Shown one piece after another: positions 42,529 to 51,817 of a DNA stretch of 64,000 bases. The translations under genes were made by a program, and so were the position numbers. Positions within the stretch are counted from its first letter, which is position 1; each line of letters opens with the position of its first letter. The stretch spans positions 806,001 through 870,000 of the forward strand of contig OZ240251.1 in NCBI GenBank assembly GCA_965198285.1, read 5' to 3'. Below the pieces are notes generated by a model. That model was not told the DNA's origin. It saw only the letters and a program-made list of their open reading frames with translations, and searched no databases. Origin of the DNA: UBA11872 sp965198285. Lineage in GTDB: Bacteria > Chloroflexota > UBA11872.

Positions 42529-43614
42529 CTAGTCCAACGGCGCTCCCAGGCACAGGCCCGTATCGCGCGCGGCCAGCATCCACGGGTGATCCAGCGGCAC
42601 CGTCTTGCGCTGGCTGGCCACGGCCGCCACATCGACCAGCGCGGTGCCTTCGCCGCGAGCCGCCACCATCACGCCCCTGGCGCCTGCGGCCACCGCGTCG
42701 GCCCCGGCCGTCCCCAGCCGAGTCGCCAGCAAACGGTCAGCGGCCGTGGGCGTCCCACCGCGCTGCACGTACCCAAGAATGGTCAGGCGCGCTTCCAGGC
42801 GTGTCAGCACTTCCAGGCGGCGAGTCAGCGCCAAGGTGGATCCGGCGAACTCGAATGCAAGGCTGTAGTCGGAGGCCGCGTCGGGCAACCCCAGGTCCGC
42901 CGGATTCCGCGGCTGCGCGCGCTCCGCCACTGCCACAATGCTGAACCCGTGCCCACCCAGGCTGCGCTGGCGGATGGACTCCGCAACGTATTCCACGTCG
43001 TAGGGCACTTCCGGCAGCAACACCACGTCCGCGCCGCTGGCCAGCCCCGCGCCCAGGGTCAGCCAGCCCGTGTTATGCCCCATGATTTGCACCACGATGA
43101 TGCGGTGGTGACTGTGGGCCGTGCTGTGCAGCCGGTCGATGGCCTCGGTCGCGATCGACAGCGCCGTGTCGAAGCCGATTGTCGTGTCGGTATGCGCAAT
43201 GTCGTTGTCGATCGTCTTCGGCAAGGTGACGATGTTCAGCCCTGCGTCCAGCAGCCGATTGGCGCTGGAATGCGTGCCGCCGCCGCCCAGACACACCAGC
43301 GCGTCCAGGTGCAGGTCCGCGTAGTTCTCGCAGGCGCGGGCCGTCATGTCGATCGTTTGATCGCCAACCCTCAGTTTGTGCGGCTTGTCGCGGCTGGTCC
43401 CCAGAATCGTGCCGCCGCGCGTCAGAATCCCGGCCAGGGACTCCGAGTCCAGTTCCACCACCCGGTTCTCCACCAGGCCACGAAACCCGTCGCGAATCCC
43501 CACCACGCGCATGCCGTAGCGCCCGATGGCGGACTTGCCGACCGCGCGGATGGCCGCGTTCAACCCGGGACTGTCGCCCCCAGCGGTGAGAATGCCAATG
43601 CGACGGGGGGTCAT
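42529..43614 (-). CDS. pfkA: 6-phosphofructokinase (PfkA family)
   Basis: A 361-aa enzyme of glycolysis phosphorylating fructose 6-phosphate. RIGILTAGGDSPGLNAAIRA is the N-terminal nucleotide site, GTILGTSR follows, LPKTIDNDIAHTDTTIGFDTA holds the catalytic TIDND, and QIMGHNTGWLTLGAGLASGAD and LLPEVPY bind substrate. The usual GGDGT motif is GGGGTHSSA here, so the Mg-binding Asp is replaced, and the Lys in PKTIDND is common to PPi-using and mixed enzymes. ATP versus PPi use therefore cannot be told. Divergent from the Fic gene. Confidence 0.9.
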   Translation of the reverse strand: MTPRRIGILTAGGDSPGLNAAIRAVGKSAIGRYGMRVVGIRDGFRGLVENRVVELDSESLAGILTRGGTILGTSRDKPHKLRVGDQTIDMTARACENYADLHLDALVCLGGGGTHSSANRLLDAGLNIVTLPKTIDNDIAHTDTTIGFDTALSIATEAIDRLHSTAHSHHRIIVVQIMGHNTGWLTLGAGLASGADVVLLPEVPYDVEYVAESIRQRSLGGHGFSIVAVAERAQPRNPADLGLPDAASDYSLAFEFAGSTLALTRRLEVLTRLEARLTILGYVQRGGTPTAADRLLATRLGTAGADAVAAGARGVMVAARGEGTALVDVAAVASQRKTVPLDHPWMLAARDTGLCLGAPLD

Positions 43615-43786
43615 GGCCTGCTTTCGACTATTGGGTCGAACGGCGTTGGGGTGCTCCCCGTAAAGGCTGGGTCGAGCTGCTGATTACCATGGTAATGCCC
43701 TGGGGCCACGTACCGAGCCGTTACCCATCCTGAGATTCATTGCACGGGGATCTCGGTCCCAGGCGCAATGTCGAATTGATATCTAC

Positions 43787-43807
43787 AACACGACTCGGAG
43801 TCGTGTT
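43787..43807. promoter_or_regulatory. Perfect palindrome in the pfkA-fic divergent region
   Basis: AACACGACTC (43787-43796), one G, then GAGTCGTGTT (43798-43807) form a perfect inverted repeat with 10-bp arms. It lies between divergent genes, so an operator is likelier than a terminator. An 11-bp inverted pair, ATGTCGAATTG (43768-43778) and CAATTCGACAT (43882-43892, over the fic start codon), brackets it. A weak promoter (TTTCAA 43827-43832, TAATAT 43850-43855, 17-bp spacing) lies between it and fic. Confidence 0.5.
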
Positions 43808-43890
43808 CAATGCGATGTGAAGTTACTTTCAATGCAGCTCTGAATCGTGTAATATAGATCCGTGGGTCGTGGTGAATAGAACAATTCGAC

Positions 43891-45045
43891 ATGCTTTTCA
43901 GCACGCCCCTGCTTGATCCGCACGAAGAGGCCGTCTGCGCGCGGGTCGACGAGTTGCGCCACGCCCTGCGCGGGCAGGTTTCCGAGGATCGACGCTGGAC
44001 CGGCCTGCTGCGACGGGTAGCGTCCGCGCGTGCAATTCAAGGGTCCAACAGCATCGAGGGCCTGGACGTCACGCTCGATGACGCCGTGGCGGCCGTGGCC
44101 GGCGGTGACCCGCTCGACGCCCCTGACGACGTTTGGGCGGCAATCAGGGGGTACCGCCAAGCCATGACCTATGTCTTGCAGCTCGCCGACGATCCGCACT
44201 TTGCGTATGACACGTCGCTGATCAAGAGCCTGCACTACATGGTGATGGAATACGACCTGACCAAAGGCCCGGGACGCTGGCGGCCAGGCGCCATCTATGT
44301 TCGCCGCGAGCGGACTCAGAAGGTCGTATACGAGGGGCCCGACGCCATCGAAGTTCCCGGGTTGATGCATGAACTGGTCGACCAACTCCAGGAGCAGGAT
44401 CCTGCCGCTCCGGCGACTGTCCGGGGAGCGATGGCCCACCTCAACCTGGCCATGATCCACCCGTTCCGTGACGGCAACGGCCGGATGGCGCGCATTCTCC
44501 AGGCGGTCGTCCTTGCCCGTGAGGGGGTGTTGGCGCCGGCCTTCGTGAGCATCGAGGAGTATCTGGGCCGGAATACGGACGACTACCACGCGGTGCTGGC
44601 CGACGTTGGCGGAGACATGTGGCGGCCCGGACGCAATGCCCGCCCATGGGTCCGGTTTGTTTTGACCGCGCACTATCGCCAGGCTCACACCCTGCTGCGG
44701 AGGGCGAACGAGGCGGAACGCCGCTGGGACATGCTTGACCATGAGGTGTCGCAACGGCGGCTGCCCGAGCGCTGCGTCGGCGCTCTGTGGGATGCGGCGC
44801 TCGGGTTCCGGGTACGGAATTCGACGTACCGGGACTTCGCTGAACTGGGCATCGTCGCCGCCGGTCGCGACCTGAAGGCCCTCAGCGATGCAGGGTTCCT
44901 GGTCGCGCAGGGCCAAGGTCGCGGCCGCTACTACGTGGCCTCCGACGCGCTGCGATCGCTTGAGGATTCGATTCGCCGCGATCGGTCGCCAATACTTGAT
45001 CCGTTTGAGCAGGACCCACGACAGCGCGCGCTGCCGCTAATGTGA
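43891..45045 (+). CDS. Fic family protein (AMP-transferase type)
   Basis: A 384-aa protein. The N-terminal Fic_N part has GSNSIEGLDVT, which fits the autoinhibitory (S/T)xxxE(G/N) motif of class II Fic proteins. The core motif IHPFRDGNGRMARILQ gives HPFxDGNGR with catalytic His. The C-terminal 90 residues look like a winged helix (YRDFAELGIVAAGRDLKALSDAGFLVAQG). Fic enzymes AMPylate or otherwise modify proteins; this class is normally self-inhibited and has no separate antitoxin. The upstream palindrome suggests transcriptional control, perhaps by its own winged helix. Confidence 0.92.
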   Translation: MLFSTPLLDPHEEAVCARVDELRHALRGQVSEDRRWTGLLRRVASARAIQGSNSIEGLDVTLDDAVAAVAGGDPLDAPDDVWAAIRGYRQAMTYVLQLADDPHFAYDTSLIKSLHYMVMEYDLTKGPGRWRPGAIYVRRERTQKVVYEGPDAIEVPGLMHELVDQLQEQDPAAPATVRGAMAHLNLAMIHPFRDGNGRMARILQAVVLAREGVLAPAFVSIEEYLGRNTDDYHAVLADVGGDMWRPGRNARPWVRFVLTAHYRQAHTLLRRANEAERRWDMLDHEVSQRRLPERCVGALWDAALGFRVRNSTYRDFAELGIVAAGRDLKALSDAGFLVAQGQGRGRYYVASDALRSLEDSIRRDRSPILDPFEQDPRQRALPLM

Positions 45046-45121
45046 TGACACTCTCGATGGCAACCAAAGCCGGACGTTGGTACCGGTCGCAGATCGGCTG
45101 CGAGGCGCGAATGGGACGTCG

Positions 45122-47497
45122 ATGGGCTACCGGCTAGAGACCCCCGCCGTCTTGCAGGGTGCCTACGCATGCGACTTGGCGCCGGATGTAGACGGGCGGG
45201 CCTTTGGCGCCTGGGCCGCGAGCGATTGGGCCGAGGAGGCGCTATTCGCCGCCCGTTCAAACACTGGGGGCGGGGGCTGGCGGTTCGCACCGGGTCGAGA
45301 CGAGGGCGACTTCAGGGCGCGGCTGGGGGCTGCGCGCTATCGCGTCTACGCGGGAGCGGTGGGCGGAGACGAACTCGCGCCCGTCGAACTGACGGAGAGC
45401 CCCACCGTCATTCAGGACCCGGCGGTGGCCGCCTACGGGGATCAACGCCTCGTGGCCTGGGGCGAGCGCATCGACCGCCGTTTCGTCGTGCGGGCCTGGA
45501 CCGGAGCCTATGCCGAAACCGTGGCGTCCACGCCGGCCTCGCTGACCCGGCCGGCCGCGGCCATCGATTCCGACGGGCAGCCGTGGGTGGCCTGGCAGGC
45601 CTTTGCCGGCGATGGCTGCGCGGTGGTTGTGAGCCGAAGGAATGCGAAGGGTTGGACACCGCCCGTGGTGGCCTCGCTGCCTGGCCAGTCGGCCTGGCGG
45701 CCGGCCTTGTGCGCGTCGGCCAGTCATGGGGTGTGGCTGGCCTGGGACGCCTGGACCGGTCACCACTTTCATGTATTTGCGCGGCGCATCGGACCGGACG
45801 GCACGCTTGGTCCGGCTGTCCAGGTCAGCGACCTGCCGCTGCTGGCCATGGACGTGGACGTTGCCGTGGATGCCGATGACACGGCCTGGCTGACCTGGGA
45901 GCAGTCGCCGCCCTGGGGCTTGAACCACCGCTTCAACGAGACGCGGCAACTCGTGCTGGCGGCCGTCGACGCCGGCGGCCAGACCTTCCTGGCTCAAAGC
46001 CCCTGGCAAGCGGGGCAGGCCCCGATCCCGATTCAGACCTTCACGCACGTTCAATCGGCCGAGTACATCGTGCCGGTGTCGCCGCGTCTGATCGTGGGAC
46101 CTCGCGGCATCGAACTGTTCTTCCAGCGCTTCCGGAGCTCGGACTACGTGGACTTCGGCTGGCGGCTGGAGCGCATGGTCTATTCCGGCTCGACGTGGTC
46201 GGACCCGGAGACGGTGAGCCCCTTTCAGGGCACGCCGGACACGCGCTATGGCGTGGCGGCGTTGCCTGACGAGCGGCGCGTGGTGGCGCACAACGCCTCC
46301 GACTTTGCTCCCATGCAGACGCTTGAGCGTTGGCGGGCTGGGCTGCCGTTTCTGCGCGACGGCGGCGGGCCCGTGGATGGAGAGCGAATCGAGGTCTTGA
46401 CGCTGGCGCCGCCGGCAACTGCCGTTGAGCCGCCGCTGCGCATTGAGTTCCCACGCTACGAGGGCGTGCGCGAGGACAGACCGCGAGTACGTCGCGACGG
46501 CCGCACGATCACCGTGGGCGACCAGACCTATCGCCTCTACTGGGGCGACATGCACCGGCACTCGCACCTCTCCAAGTGCATCGCGGCCAACGACGGGTCG
46601 CCGGTGCATAACTTCCGCTGGGCGATCGACCACAACCGCATGGACTTCTGGGCGCTCACCGAGCATCTGGAATACCTGAGCTACAACGAGTGGCGCCGGG
46701 TTGAGGAGACGGTCGCCGCCTTCTCGAACGACGGCCGCTTCGAGCCGCTCTTCGGCTTCGAGTGGGGCCTGAATCCCGGCCACACCAACATCTTCTACCG
46801 CGACCAGGAGCTGGGCGAGGAGCTACGCGCCCTAGCCCTGACGTCGCCGAGCCTCGAGGATCTGATGGAGCGCTGGGACACCCGCATCCCGGCTGGTGCG
46901 GTGATGGCCGCGCGTCACTATCACGGCCACCGGCAGCCGGACGTCTTTGAGGGCTTCCGTCCCACCTGGGAACCCGCCATGGAAATCATGCAAGCCCGTG
47001 GCGACCAGCGGGAGTGGATCGAGACCTTCCTGGGTGAAGGCGCCCGCATCGGCTTCATCGGCGCCACCGACCACGCGCGCTACTGGCACTTCGCCTATTG
47101 CATGACGGGCGTCTGGGCCACCGAGCCAACCCGCGAGGCGATCTTCGAGGCCATTTGGAGTCGTCGAACCGTGGGTGCTTCGGCCAAGATCCTCGTGCAT
47201 ACGGAGGTTTCCGGGATCCCAATGGGCGCTGAGGGTGACGTTCAGGGCGATCCCCAGCTGCGAGTGATCGCCGAATGCGCCCAGCCGCTCCGAGAGCTCG
47301 AGGTCTACCGCAACGGCGCGCTGGCGCACCGTGAGTCCATGGACACGTCCAACCTGGATTGGACCTGGACCGATCGCGGCAACCCGCGCAGCCAGAACTA
47401 CTACTACGTCAAGCTGACTGCCCAGACGGCCCACCCGCTCGCCACCCCGGCCGTGGCCTACGCATCCCCCGTGTGGGTGACGACCAACGACTCCTGA
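45122..47497 (+). CDS. DUF3604 protein with N-terminal beta-propeller-like region, copy 1
   Basis: A 791-aa protein. Residues about 1-380 repeat strand patterns such as VAAYGDQRLVAWGERID, GQPWVAWQAFAGDG and GVWLAWDAWTGHHFHVFAR, as in sialidase-like propellers. From about 460 a PHP-like DUF3604 domain follows: YRLYWGDMHRHSHLSKC, MDFWALTEHLEY, FGFEWGLNPGHTNIFYRD, AARHYHGHRQ and IGFIGATDHARYW, with many potential metal His/Asp. DUF3604 proteins are predicted hydrolases of unknown substrate. No signal peptide. ATG 45122 is chosen since both paralogues align from TPxVLQGAYACD. Strongly similar to the gene at 48636. Confidence 0.85.
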   Translation: MGYRLETPAVLQGAYACDLAPDVDGRAFGAWAASDWAEEALFAARSNTGGGGWRFAPGRDEGDFRARLGAARYRVYAGAVGGDELAPVELTESPTVIQDPAVAAYGDQRLVAWGERIDRRFVVRAWTGAYAETVASTPASLTRPAAAIDSDGQPWVAWQAFAGDGCAVVVSRRNAKGWTPPVVASLPGQSAWRPALCASASHGVWLAWDAWTGHHFHVFARRIGPDGTLGPAVQVSDLPLLAMDVDVAVDADDTAWLTWEQSPPWGLNHRFNETRQLVLAAVDAGGQTFLAQSPWQAGQAPIPIQTFTHVQSAEYIVPVSPRLIVGPRGIELFFQRFRSSDYVDFGWRLERMVYSGSTWSDPETVSPFQGTPDTRYGVAALPDERRVVAHNASDFAPMQTLERWRAGLPFLRDGGGPVDGERIEVLTLAPPATAVEPPLRIEFPRYEGVREDRPRVRRDGRTITVGDQTYRLYWGDMHRHSHLSKCIAANDGSPVHNFRWAIDHNRMDFWALTEHLEYLSYNEWRRVEETVAAFSNDGRFEPLFGFEWGLNPGHTNIFYRDQELGEELRALALTSPSLEDLMERWDTRIPAGAVMAARHYHGHRQPDVFEGFRPTWEPAMEIMQARGDQREWIETFLGEGARIGFIGATDHARYWHFAYCMTGVWATEPTREAIFEAIWSRRTVGASAKILVHTEVSGIPMGAEGDVQGDPQLRVIAECAQPLRELEVYRNGALAHRESMDTSNLDWTWTDRGNPRSQNYYYVKLTAQTAHPLATPAVAYASPVWVTTNDS

Positions 47498-47509
47498 GCG
47501 GCCGCACCC

Positions 47510-48478
47510 TTACGGCAGGCCCAGGGCCTCCACAGCTTCATGTAAGTCGGGCGGCAGCGGTCCCGCTTGGACGGCCGCCACGCTTTCCTCGATCTCGGAC
47601 GGCGTAGCCGCCCCGACCAGGATGGTGGCAATGCTTCGGTCGGCCACCAGGAATCGCAGGGTTAGCGTGACCAGTGACAACTGGCTTTCCCGTTGCAACT
47701 CAACCAGACGCAACACCCGCCGCTGTTCCTCGGGCGTCATCCCGCTCGGCCAGACTGGCGGTGTCCGAAGCCACTCCGGGCGGATCGTCACGAGCTGACC
47801 ACGCCGGAACACGCCGCCCAGCGCAATCGCGGTACCGCGCTCTCCGGCAACCGGCAGCAGCTGGCGACGGATACCGCGGTCGATCAGGCCGTAGCCGAGA
47901 GCGCTCAGACAGACGTCCACCTTCGCTTCGCCCGCCGCGCGCATGACGTGCGCCAGGTGGTCGGGGCTGTTGCCGCTGATGCCGACGTGGCGGCAACGAC
48001 CCTCGGCCCGGGCTTCGCGAAGTACCTGCATCACCGGTGCGTTCGCCACGTCGGGCTCGGACTCCAAGTCAACGAACAGATCATCGCTCGGCTCGTCGGT
48101 CCACCAGTAGTGATGGTCGGCTTCATGGATCAGCAGCACGTCCACGCACTCGCGCCGCAGGACCCGCAGGTTTTCCTCGAGCTGCGTGTGCAGGGCGTCG
48201 GGCGAGCGAAAGCGACCGGGCTGCGCCAGGTGGCCGATCTTGGTCGACACCAGCTGTGGTTCCGGGCGTTCCTGCAGGGCGACACCGAGAATTGCCTGGG
48301 CGACGCCAGAACTGTAGAGCGGGGCGGTGTCGAAGTAGTTGACCCCGAGTTCCAACGCGCGGTGGACCGTTGCCATGCCGTCGGCGAACGACACGCGCGG
48401 CAGTCCGCAGCCACCCAGGCTGAGGGCGGTTACCCGCTCGCCGGTACGCCCGAAGGGCCGCTGCTCCAGCCTGTGCAT
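47510..48478 (-). CDS. Aldo/keto reductase
   Basis: A 322-aa TIM-barrel oxidoreductase. FGRTGERVTALSLGGCGL starts the barrel; the catalytic tetrad is visible as Asp and Tyr in NYFDTAPLYSSG, Lys in LVSTKIGH and His in VLLIHEADHHY. The NADP site lies near IATILVGAATPSEIEESV. It reduces or oxidises a carbonyl or sugar. Start set at ATG 48478 (MHRLEQRPFGRTG). It lies on the opposite strand between the two DUF3604 copies, 13 bp from the end of the first, a layout suggesting a catabolic cassette. Confidence 0.93.
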   Translation of the reverse strand: MHRLEQRPFGRTGERVTALSLGGCGLPRVSFADGMATVHRALELGVNYFDTAPLYSSGVAQAILGVALQERPEPQLVSTKIGHLAQPGRFRSPDALHTQLEENLRVLRRECVDVLLIHEADHHYWWTDEPSDDLFVDLESEPDVANAPVMQVLREARAEGRCRHVGISGNSPDHLAHVMRAAGEAKVDVCLSALGYGLIDRGIRRQLLPVAGERGTAIALGGVFRRGQLVTIRPEWLRTPPVWPSGMTPEEQRRVLRLVELQRESQLSLVTLTLRFLVADRSIATILVGAATPSEIEESVAAVQAGPLPPDLHEAVEALGLP

Positions 48479-48635
48479 CGCAGAGCCTAACCCGTGTCTG
48501 TCTGGGCTGAACGCTCCGGAGAGACGGGCGCGGTATCGGGGGAGGGTCATCCTGCGGTTCGAGTCTCACGCAGCCACCGCGCTAGGCTGGCGGCGGCGAG
48601 TCTCCGGCGCCGGTCGGCAACAAGGAGAGGGCGCG

Positions 48636-51017
48636 ATGGCGATAGATCACTGGCCTGACACCCCCACGGTCCTCCAGGGCGCCTACGCCTGCGACGTGGC
48701 GCCGGACCCGGACGGCGGCGTCTTTGGCGCCTGGGCCGGGAGCGGCTGGGGCGAAGAGGCGCTCTTCGGACTGCGCATGTCTCACCCGGGTGGGCATTGG
48801 CAGTTCGCGCCAGGGCACGACGAACGCGACTTCATGGCGCGCCTGGGAAGAGGGCGCTTTCGGGTCTACGCGGGCCAGCTGGCCGGCGATGACCTCGATC
48901 CGGTCCAACTCACGGAGAGCCGTACCGCGATCCAGGATCCCGCAGTGGCCGCCTTTGGCGATCAACATCTCGTGGCCTGGGGCGAGCGCCTTGATAACCG
49001 CTTCGTGGTGCGGGCCTGGACCGGCGCGGAGGCCGAGACCGTAGCCGCAACGCCCGCCTCACTCACCCGGCCGGCCGCGGCCATCGACACGGACGGACAG
49101 CCGTGGGTCGCCTGGCAGGCGTTCGCGGGCGACACCTGCGTCGTGGTGGTGAGCCGTCGCCTGGCGGGCGGCTGGACGGACCCGGTGGTGGCCTCCGTTG
49201 CGGGCCAGTCGGCCTGGCGGCCGGCGTTGCGCGCGGCAGCTGGCCAGGGCGTGTGGCTGGCCTGGGACGCCTGGACCGGGCACCACTTCCACGTATTCGC
49301 CCGGCGTATTGGGGCGGACGGAGCGCTTGGCCCAGTGATTCAGATCAGCGACCTGCCCCTCCTGGCCATGGACGCGGACATTGCGGTGGATGCGGACGAC
49401 ACGGCCTGGGTGACCTGGGAGCAGTCGCCGGCCTGGGGTGACGATCACCGGTTCAACAGGTCCCGGCATCTCACGTTGGCCGCCGTCGACGCCAGCGGAG
49501 AGACCTTTCTGGCCGGGAGCCCATGGGGCGCCGGGCAGGCGCCGATCCCGATCGAGAGCTTCATGCAGAGCATCTGCGCGGAGTACATCGTGCCGGTGTC
49601 GCCACGCTTGGTTGCGGGACGCGATGGAATCGAGCTGTTCTTTCAGCGCTTCCGCAGCCGGCACCAGAAGGACTTTGGCTGGGGGCTGGAGCGCATGGTC
49701 TACGCCGGCTCGTCCTGGTCCGACCCGGAGACGGTGAGCCCCTTTCAGGGCATGCCGGACACGCGCTACGGCGTGGCGGCGCTGGCAGACGGGCGGCGGG
49801 TGGTGGCGCACAACGCCACCGAATACATCCCCATGCAGACCGTTGAGCGCGCGGCGGCCGGCCTGCCGAAACTGCGCGGCGGCAGCGCACCGGTGAACCG
49901 TGAGCGAATCGAAGTCCTGACGCTGGAGCCGTCGGCCGCCGCGGTTGAGCCGCCGCTACGGGTTGAGTTCGCGCGCTACGAAGGTTCCCGGATTGACAAC
50001 CCGCAGGCCCGCAGGGATGGCCGCACGCTGACCGTGGGCGACCAGACCTACCACCTGTACTGGGGCGACATGCACCGGCACTCGCATCTCTCGAAGTGCA
50101 TGTCGCCGAACGATGGGACGCCGCTGCAGCACTTCCGCTGGGCCGTCGATCACAACCGCATGGACTGGTGGGCGCTCACCGAGCACCTGGAATACCTGAG
50201 CTACAACGAGTGGCGCCGGGTTGAGGAAACCGTGGCGGCCTTTACCAGCGACGGACGCTTCGAGCCGCTCTTCGGCTTCGAGTGGGGCAACAACCCCGGC
50301 CACACCAACATCTTTTACCGGGATCAGCAGTTGGGCGAGGAACTACGCGCCCTGACCCTGATGTCGCCCAGCCTCGAGGACCTGATGGAGCGCTGGGACT
50401 CGCGCCTGCCCGCCGGCGAGGTACTGGCGGCGCGCCACTACCAAGGTCACCGGCAACCGGACGTCTACGAGGGCTATCGCGCCACCTGGGAACCCTGCAT
50501 GGAGATCATCCAGGCCCGCGGCGACCAGCGGGAGTGGATCGAGACCTTCCTGCGCGAGGGCGCCAGGATCGGCTTCATCGGCGCCACCGACCACGCCCGC
50601 CACTGGCACTTTGCTTACTGCATGACCGGGGTGTGGGCCACCGAGCCGACCCGCGAGGCGATCTTCGACGCCATCTGGCAGCGGCGGACCATCGCCGGCT
50701 CGTCCAAGATCCTGCTGCACACCGAGGTCTCGGGTGTTCCCATGGGCGCGGAGGGTGAGATCGAGGGCGACCCCGAACTGCGGGTGATCGCCGAATCCGC
50801 CCAGCCGCTGCGCGAGATTGACGTCTACCGCAACGGCACGCTGGCGCACAGGGAATCCGTCGATATGCCCAAGCTGGACTGGACCTGGACCGACCGCGGC
50901 AACCCCCGCAGCCACAACTACTATTACGTGCGCCTGACCGCCCAACCCGCGCTTCCTCACGCCACCCCGGCCGTGGCCTACGCCTCGCCTGTTTGGGTGC
51001 GCGTCAATAGGCCCTAG
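48636..51017 (+). CDS. DUF3604 protein with N-terminal beta-propeller-like region, copy 2
   Basis: A 793-aa paralogue of the protein at 45122, collinear over its whole length. It has the same propeller segments (VAAFGDQHLVAWGERLDN, GVWLAWDAWTGHHFHVFARR) and DUF3604 motifs (YHLYWGDMHRHSHLSKC, MDWWALTEHLEYLSYNEW, NNPGHTNIFYRD, AARHYQGHRQ, IGFIGATDHARHW). All candidate metal residues are kept in both copies, so both are probably active. ATG 48636 follows AAGGAGAGG at a good distance, which sets the start; the long upstream frame overlapping the reductase is not used. Confidence 0.86.
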   Translation: MAIDHWPDTPTVLQGAYACDVAPDPDGGVFGAWAGSGWGEEALFGLRMSHPGGHWQFAPGHDERDFMARLGRGRFRVYAGQLAGDDLDPVQLTESRTAIQDPAVAAFGDQHLVAWGERLDNRFVVRAWTGAEAETVAATPASLTRPAAAIDTDGQPWVAWQAFAGDTCVVVVSRRLAGGWTDPVVASVAGQSAWRPALRAAAGQGVWLAWDAWTGHHFHVFARRIGADGALGPVIQISDLPLLAMDADIAVDADDTAWVTWEQSPAWGDDHRFNRSRHLTLAAVDASGETFLAGSPWGAGQAPIPIESFMQSICAEYIVPVSPRLVAGRDGIELFFQRFRSRHQKDFGWGLERMVYAGSSWSDPETVSPFQGMPDTRYGVAALADGRRVVAHNATEYIPMQTVERAAAGLPKLRGGSAPVNRERIEVLTLEPSAAAVEPPLRVEFARYEGSRIDNPQARRDGRTLTVGDQTYHLYWGDMHRHSHLSKCMSPNDGTPLQHFRWAVDHNRMDWWALTEHLEYLSYNEWRRVEETVAAFTSDGRFEPLFGFEWGNNPGHTNIFYRDQQLGEELRALTLMSPSLEDLMERWDSRLPAGEVLAARHYQGHRQPDVYEGYRATWEPCMEIIQARGDQREWIETFLREGARIGFIGATDHARHWHFAYCMTGVWATEPTREAIFDAIWQRRTIAGSSKILLHTEVSGVPMGAEGEIEGDPELRVIAESAQPLREIDVYRNGTLAHRESVDMPKLDWTWTDRGNPRSHNYYYVRLTAQPALPHATPAVAYASPVWVRVNRP

Positions 51018-51221
51018 CCATCATTCCGTCCGTCGCTCCGGGTCCCTCCTGGCGACCGACCATCGGAAACTGGCCACTTTCCTGCGCAGGCCAACGGGCA
51101 CTGAGCCTCTCTCCGTCCGATGAAATATCCGTAGGCGGGCTACGGCACAGGAGGCCCACCGTGATATGATTCCCTGCGATATGTGGAGGGTCTGCGTTCC
51201 GCTTAAGGCGAGCCTGGATCA

Positions 51222-51743
51222 ATGTTAACGGAGCTTATTATGCGACGTATTATCCCTCGGCTTCTTGAAATATTCAGCTTCCCTCATCCGGTCAATGAAG
51301 TCGCCGCCAGAGTCGTGGCCGGAATGGTAGTAGCTCTATCCCTTACGATATTGCTAACAGGTCAGTGGTGGCTTGTTTTCCTGCTTGCCTATGGCTTTCT
51401 GGCCAGGGTAGCCACCGGACCTACGTTGAGCCCGATGGGACAGCTGTCCACCAGGTTGATCGCGCCGCGAATCGCTAAGCCAAAGCTCGTGCCGGGGCCG
51501 CCCAAGCGCTTTGCGCAAACCGTCGGGCTAGTCTTCTCTACGACCGCGTTGGTATTGCACTTCGTGACAGGATTCTCAGTGGCGGCCGGCGCCGTTCTGG
51601 CCGTGCTGACCGTATTCGCCGCGCTCGAGTCATTTCTGGGCTTCTGCGCTGGCTGCTTTGTGTTCAACTATTTGATTCGCTGGGGATTGGTGCCACAGTC
51701 GGTCTGCGAAGAGTGCATCAACTTCGACCAGACACGAACTTAG
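51222..51743 (+). CDS. DUF4395 family membrane protein
   Basis: A 173-aa protein. FSFPHPVNEVAARVVAGMVVALS is the family start; further parts are WWLVFLLAYGFLARVATGP, LSPMGQLSTRLIAPRI, KRFAQTVGLVFSTTALVLH and LESFLGFCAGCFVFNYL with a CxxC pair in the membrane-proximal loop. A second Cys pair (VCEEC) lies at the C-terminus. DUF4395 proteins often neighbour thiosulfate sulfurtransferase or thioredoxin genes and may act in sulfur or redox transport; no such partner is here. The 51018-51221 gap has a possible -10 (TATGAT near 51162) but nothing else. Confidence 0.82.
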   Translation: MLTELIMRRIIPRLLEIFSFPHPVNEVAARVVAGMVVALSLTILLTGQWWLVFLLAYGFLARVATGPTLSPMGQLSTRLIAPRIAKPKLVPGPPKRFAQTVGLVFSTTALVLHFVTGFSVAAGAVLAVLTVFAALESFLGFCAGCFVFNYLIRWGLVPQSVCEECINFDQTRT

Positions 51744-51817
51744 GCGGCTGCTAGTGAGGCCTTCGAGAGGGTTTCACCGTCTAATATCCGCTGGATCCGC
51801 GTCGTACGGATGGCCAG

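Noticed and set aside
48540..48575. tRNA T-loop-like GGTTCGAGTCTC
   Set aside because: The flanks do not pair as a T-arm and no acceptor or anticodon stem is present.
48339..48635. N-terminal extension of the second DUF3604 protein by about 99 residues
   Set aside because: It is antisense to the reductase gene, is absent from the paralogue, and a good ribosome site precedes ATG 48636.
45122..51017. Composite transposon explaining the DUF3604 duplication
   Set aside because: No transposase, terminal inverted repeats or target duplication; the copies are full genes in direct orientation.
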